A stretch of 64,000 bases of DNA from contig JAEIOD010000025.1 of the NCBI GenBank assembly GCA_016342415.1, forward strand, positions 1 through 64,000, given 5' to 3'. The stretch is from Clostridiales bacterium (GTDB taxonomy: Bacteria; Bacillota; Clostridia; Peptostreptococcales; Acidaminobacteraceae). The notes under the pieces were generated by a model. The model was not told the DNA's origin. It did not search any database and worked only from the letters and a program-made list of their open reading frames with translations. Shown in pieces: positions 62,000-64,000 of this stretch (within the stretch, counting starts at the first letter, position 1; the number at the start of each line of letters is the position of its first letter). Position numbers and translations under genes: made by a program.

Positions 62000-63133
62000 C
62001 TATTTTTTTAGCCTCTCCACTATTTCAGTTAACTTTTCAACAACATAATCAATTTCCTCATATGTCGTCATATCTCCAATAGTCATCCTAATCGATGCTT
62101 TTGCTTCTTCTTTAGTAAGCCCTATTGCCAGAAGCACGGGAGATGGATTGACTGAGCCCGATGAACAGGCTGAGCCTGCAGAGACTGCAATACCAGCTAA
62201 GTCCAGGTTCATTAACAGTGTATCACCTTTTATAGCATTTATCATAATATTTAAAGAACCTGGATGTCTATTTGCATGTCCATTTACTTTAAACTCAAAA
62301 TTATTGTCTAACTGTTCTTTTAAGTATGTGCGTTTGTCAACCATCTTTTGATTTAACTCATCTAATGCTTCATATCTGAGTCTAGCCGCTTCTGAAAAAC
62401 CGACGATACCAGAAACATGACTTGTCCCTGCACGTCTTTTTCTCTCTTGCGCACCACCCTCCAGAATACTTTTTATCTTAATGCCTTTTCTTATATAAAG
62501 CCCACCAATACCAGTCGGTCCATAAATTTTATGACTCGACATGCTCATTAAGTCAATATTTAAGTCCTTTACATCAATAGGGATATAACCAAAGGCCTGT
62601 ACAGCATCTGTATGAAAGAGAACCTCTCTTTCTCTACACAATCTGCCTATATTTTTTATATCCTGAATGGTACCTATTTCATTGTTTACAAACATGATGC
62701 TTACTAAAATGGTGTCTTTTCTAATTGCCTTTTCCAAAGATTCTAATGGGACAAATCCATTTAAATCAGCTTCTAAATATGTAACCTCATACCCTTTATC
62801 TTCAAGTGATTTTGCTGTATTTAAAACAGCAGGATGTTCTATATTAGAAACAATAATATGTTTGCCTTTTTCTTGGTAACTCTCAGCTATACCTTTTAAT
62901 GCCCAATTATCTGCTTCAGTACCGCCTGAAACAAAATATATTTCATCGTATGAGCCATTAATAAGCTTAGCCAATAACCTTCTACTTTGATCAACAGCTT
63001 GATTTTGTTTTCTACCAAAACTATGAATACTAGAGGCATTACCATAACAGTCTGTCATATAAGGTAACATCTTATCTAATACTTCTTTTTTTAACGGCGT
63101 TGAAGCCGCATAATCTAAATAAATGGGATTCAT
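62000..63133 (-). CDS. Cysteine desulfurase (NifS/IscS type)
   Basis: This 377-residue PLP enzyme removes sulfur from cysteine and passes it on as persulfide. The PLP Lys202 is in SSHKIYGPTGIGG. The active Cys323 is in SAGSACSSGSVNPS, on a long mobile loop as in group I enzymes. GGTEADNWAL near 71 binds PLP phosphate. It is followed by mnmA, so its sulfur probably feeds tRNA thiolation and perhaps iron-sulfur clusters. The selenoprotein in the window would also need a selenium donor, but that is speculation. Confidence 0.94.
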   Translation of the reverse strand: MNPIYLDYAASTPLKKEVLDKMLPYMTDCYGNASSIHSFGRKQNQAVDQSRRLLAKLINGSYDEIYFVSGGTEADNWALKGIAESYQEKGKHIIVSNIEHPAVLNTAKSLEDKGYEVTYLEADLNGFVPLESLEKAIRKDTILVSIMFVNNEIGTIQDIKNIGRLCREREVLFHTDAVQAFGYIPIDVKDLNIDLMSMSSHKIYGPTGIGGLYIRKGIKIKSILEGGAQERKRRAGTSHVSGIVGFSEAARLRYEALDELNQKMVDKRTYLKEQLDNNFEFKVNGHANRHPGSLNIMINAIKGDTLLMNLDLAGIAVSAGSACSSGSVNPSPVLLAIGLTKEEAKASIRMTIGDMTTYEEIDYVVEKLTEIVERLKK

Positions 63134-63251
63134 AAAGCCCTCTTTCTACACTATATCAGTATTATATTATAGCCTGCTGATATTGATTAATCAAGTCTAG
63201 TCATAGTTTAAGCTATTTTTATGTATATATCAACATTATACACAAGAAAAC

Positions 63252-63322
63252 GGTCTATAGGAAAAGACAATAGACCTAATATAATCTCGTAAAAAACAAG
63301 AAAAGACACCAAGTGTCTTTTC
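63252..63322 (-). terminator. Two terminator hairpins after the chemoreceptor gene
   Basis: Near the stop codon, AAAAGACAC/GTGTCTTTT (loop of 3, 63301-63321) leads into CTTGTTTTTT on the minus strand. Further on GGTCTAT/ATAGACC (63252-63276) leads into GTTTTC. The first is the stronger. Confidence 0.75.
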
Positions 63323-63332
63323 TAAGGGGGGA

Positions 63333-64000
63333 TTATATATTAAAGTCCGACATCCCTGAATTCAATTGTTCAAGATGTCTGTTTGAAGTTTCTTTTAAGT
63401 CAGTAATCGTCAGTGATTCATCACTCATCACTGAAACACGTTCAATGATATCACCAATTCCAGTAACATTTTCTTTGATACCTTCAGATATATGACCGAT
63501 ATTATTGACCAATTCTTTTGAGGCAACTGAAACATTTTCTACAGCTGATGAAACATCACTAAAATGTTTTCTAAACTGACTGGCATCATTTTGATAGTGT
63601 TCTGATAAAGCTTCCATGTCTTTATAGTCTTCCATCACATTAAGTTCTATAAAGTTCATCACTTCATGTGCTTTCGTGACAAGATCCTGTACTGTTGTTA
63701 AAATATTTTCTGACACTACTTTTATATGATTTGCCGACGTATTTGAATTTTCAGCAAGCTTTTTTATTTCATCAGCGACAACAGCAAATCCTCGACCAGC
63801 TTCTCCTGCTCTTGCAGCTTCAATAGAAGCATTTAATGCCAATAAGTTGGTCTGATTGGAAATATCTATTATATCCTTTGTAAATGTTGAAATCTGCTCA
63901 ACTTCATACGTTTGAACTATCAGTTGATCCATTTCCTGTTTGGTTGAATGATACAGAGTTTTAGCATGTTCATATTTCTGAATCGTGGATTCCTGCATCG
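63333..64000 (-). CDS. Methyl-accepting chemotaxis protein, C-terminal part
   Basis: At least 222 codons of a chemoreceptor signalling domain are present and the 5' end lies beyond the right edge. The hairpin tip reads [28 protein letters not shown], with [19 protein letters not shown] near residue 46 of the visible part and [18 protein letters not shown] after it. The first in-window Met is unlikely to be the true start because the coiled coil continues to the edge. Sensor and membrane parts cannot be seen. The short C-terminal extension lacks a CheR/CheB-tether pentapeptide. Confidence 0.9.
   Translation of the reverse strand, partial: MQESTIQKYEHAKTLYHSTKQEMDQLIVQTYEVEQISTFTKDIIDISNQTNLLALNASIEAARAGEAGRGFAVVADEIKKLAENSNTSANHIKVVSENILTTVQDLVTKAHEVMNFIELNVMEDYKDMEALSEHYQNDASQFRKHFSDVSSAVENVSVASKELVNNIGHISEGIKENVTGIGDIIERVSVMSDESLTITDLKETSNRHLEQLNSGMSDFNI

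Noticed and set aside
1..64000. CRISPR arrays, tRNA or rRNA genes, insertion sequences and prophage genes
   Set aside because: I saw no direct-repeat arrays, cloverleaf-type sequences, transposase or integrase motifs, or phage structural genes in either strand.

Overview
The window is AT-rich DNA from a Firmicutes-type anaerobe, most likely a clostridial lineage near Fusibacter, Acidaminobacter or Alkaliphilus; this placement is inferred from gene content only. Supporting signs are rubrerythrin, rubredoxin and ferredoxin-dependent 2-oxoacid oxidoreductase, an in-frame UGA selenoprotein, S-layer-homology (SLH) segments, a Gram-positive-style type IV pilus operon without secretin genes, a CIRCE heat-shock operator, AGGAGG ribosome sites and many oligo-T terminators. 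I see no tRNA or rRNA gene, CRISPR array, prophage or insertion sequence. Most genes lie on the minus strand.

Left part (1-18.6 kb). A response regulator, histidine kinase and HtrA protease form an envelope-stress unit that runs off the left edge. Next is a complete ABC importer operon (DUF3798 lipoprotein, duplicated-domain ATPase, two permeases). An S9 peptidase follows, then six overlapping genes that include an alanyl-tRNA editing protein, a DTW-domain tRNA-modification protein, two GNATs and a zinc peptidase. An M14 carboxypeptidase with an SLH-like tail precedes a hemerythrin. A DUF4440 gene leads a 98-residue selenoprotein whose UGA would truncate a standard annotation.

Middle (18.7-45 kb). 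Redox and signalling genes dominate: KorAB, rubrerythrin and a ferritin-like protein, rubredoxin, a ferredoxin, an HD-GYP protein, a GGDEF-EAL protein, a catalytically dead GGDEF protein with an intact I-site, a soluble zinc-type chemoreceptor and an HD-GYP protein with a ruined receiver domain. Adenosine deaminase sits behind a clear adenine riboswitch whose terminator layout predicts switching on by adenine. Housekeeping genes include mutY, sfsA, GH20, a flippase, a FAD oxidoreductase, and TtcA-like and ThiS-like sulfur genes. A decayed YesN-type response regulator lies at 40.3-40.8 kb.

Right part (45-64 kb). A CIRCE-controlled hsp20 is followed by a 34-residue membrane protein. Then come a TetR/MMPL transporter pair, a DUF1846 gene, and a nine-gene type IV pilus operon (pilB, pilC, pilA, three minor prepilins, pilM, pilN, and a pilO fused to SLH repeats). 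PilB carries two tandem MshEN motifs of the type that bind c-di-GMP, which links the pilus to the c-di-GMP proteins in the window. Cysteine desulfurase and MnmA follow, and a truncated chemoreceptor closes the window.
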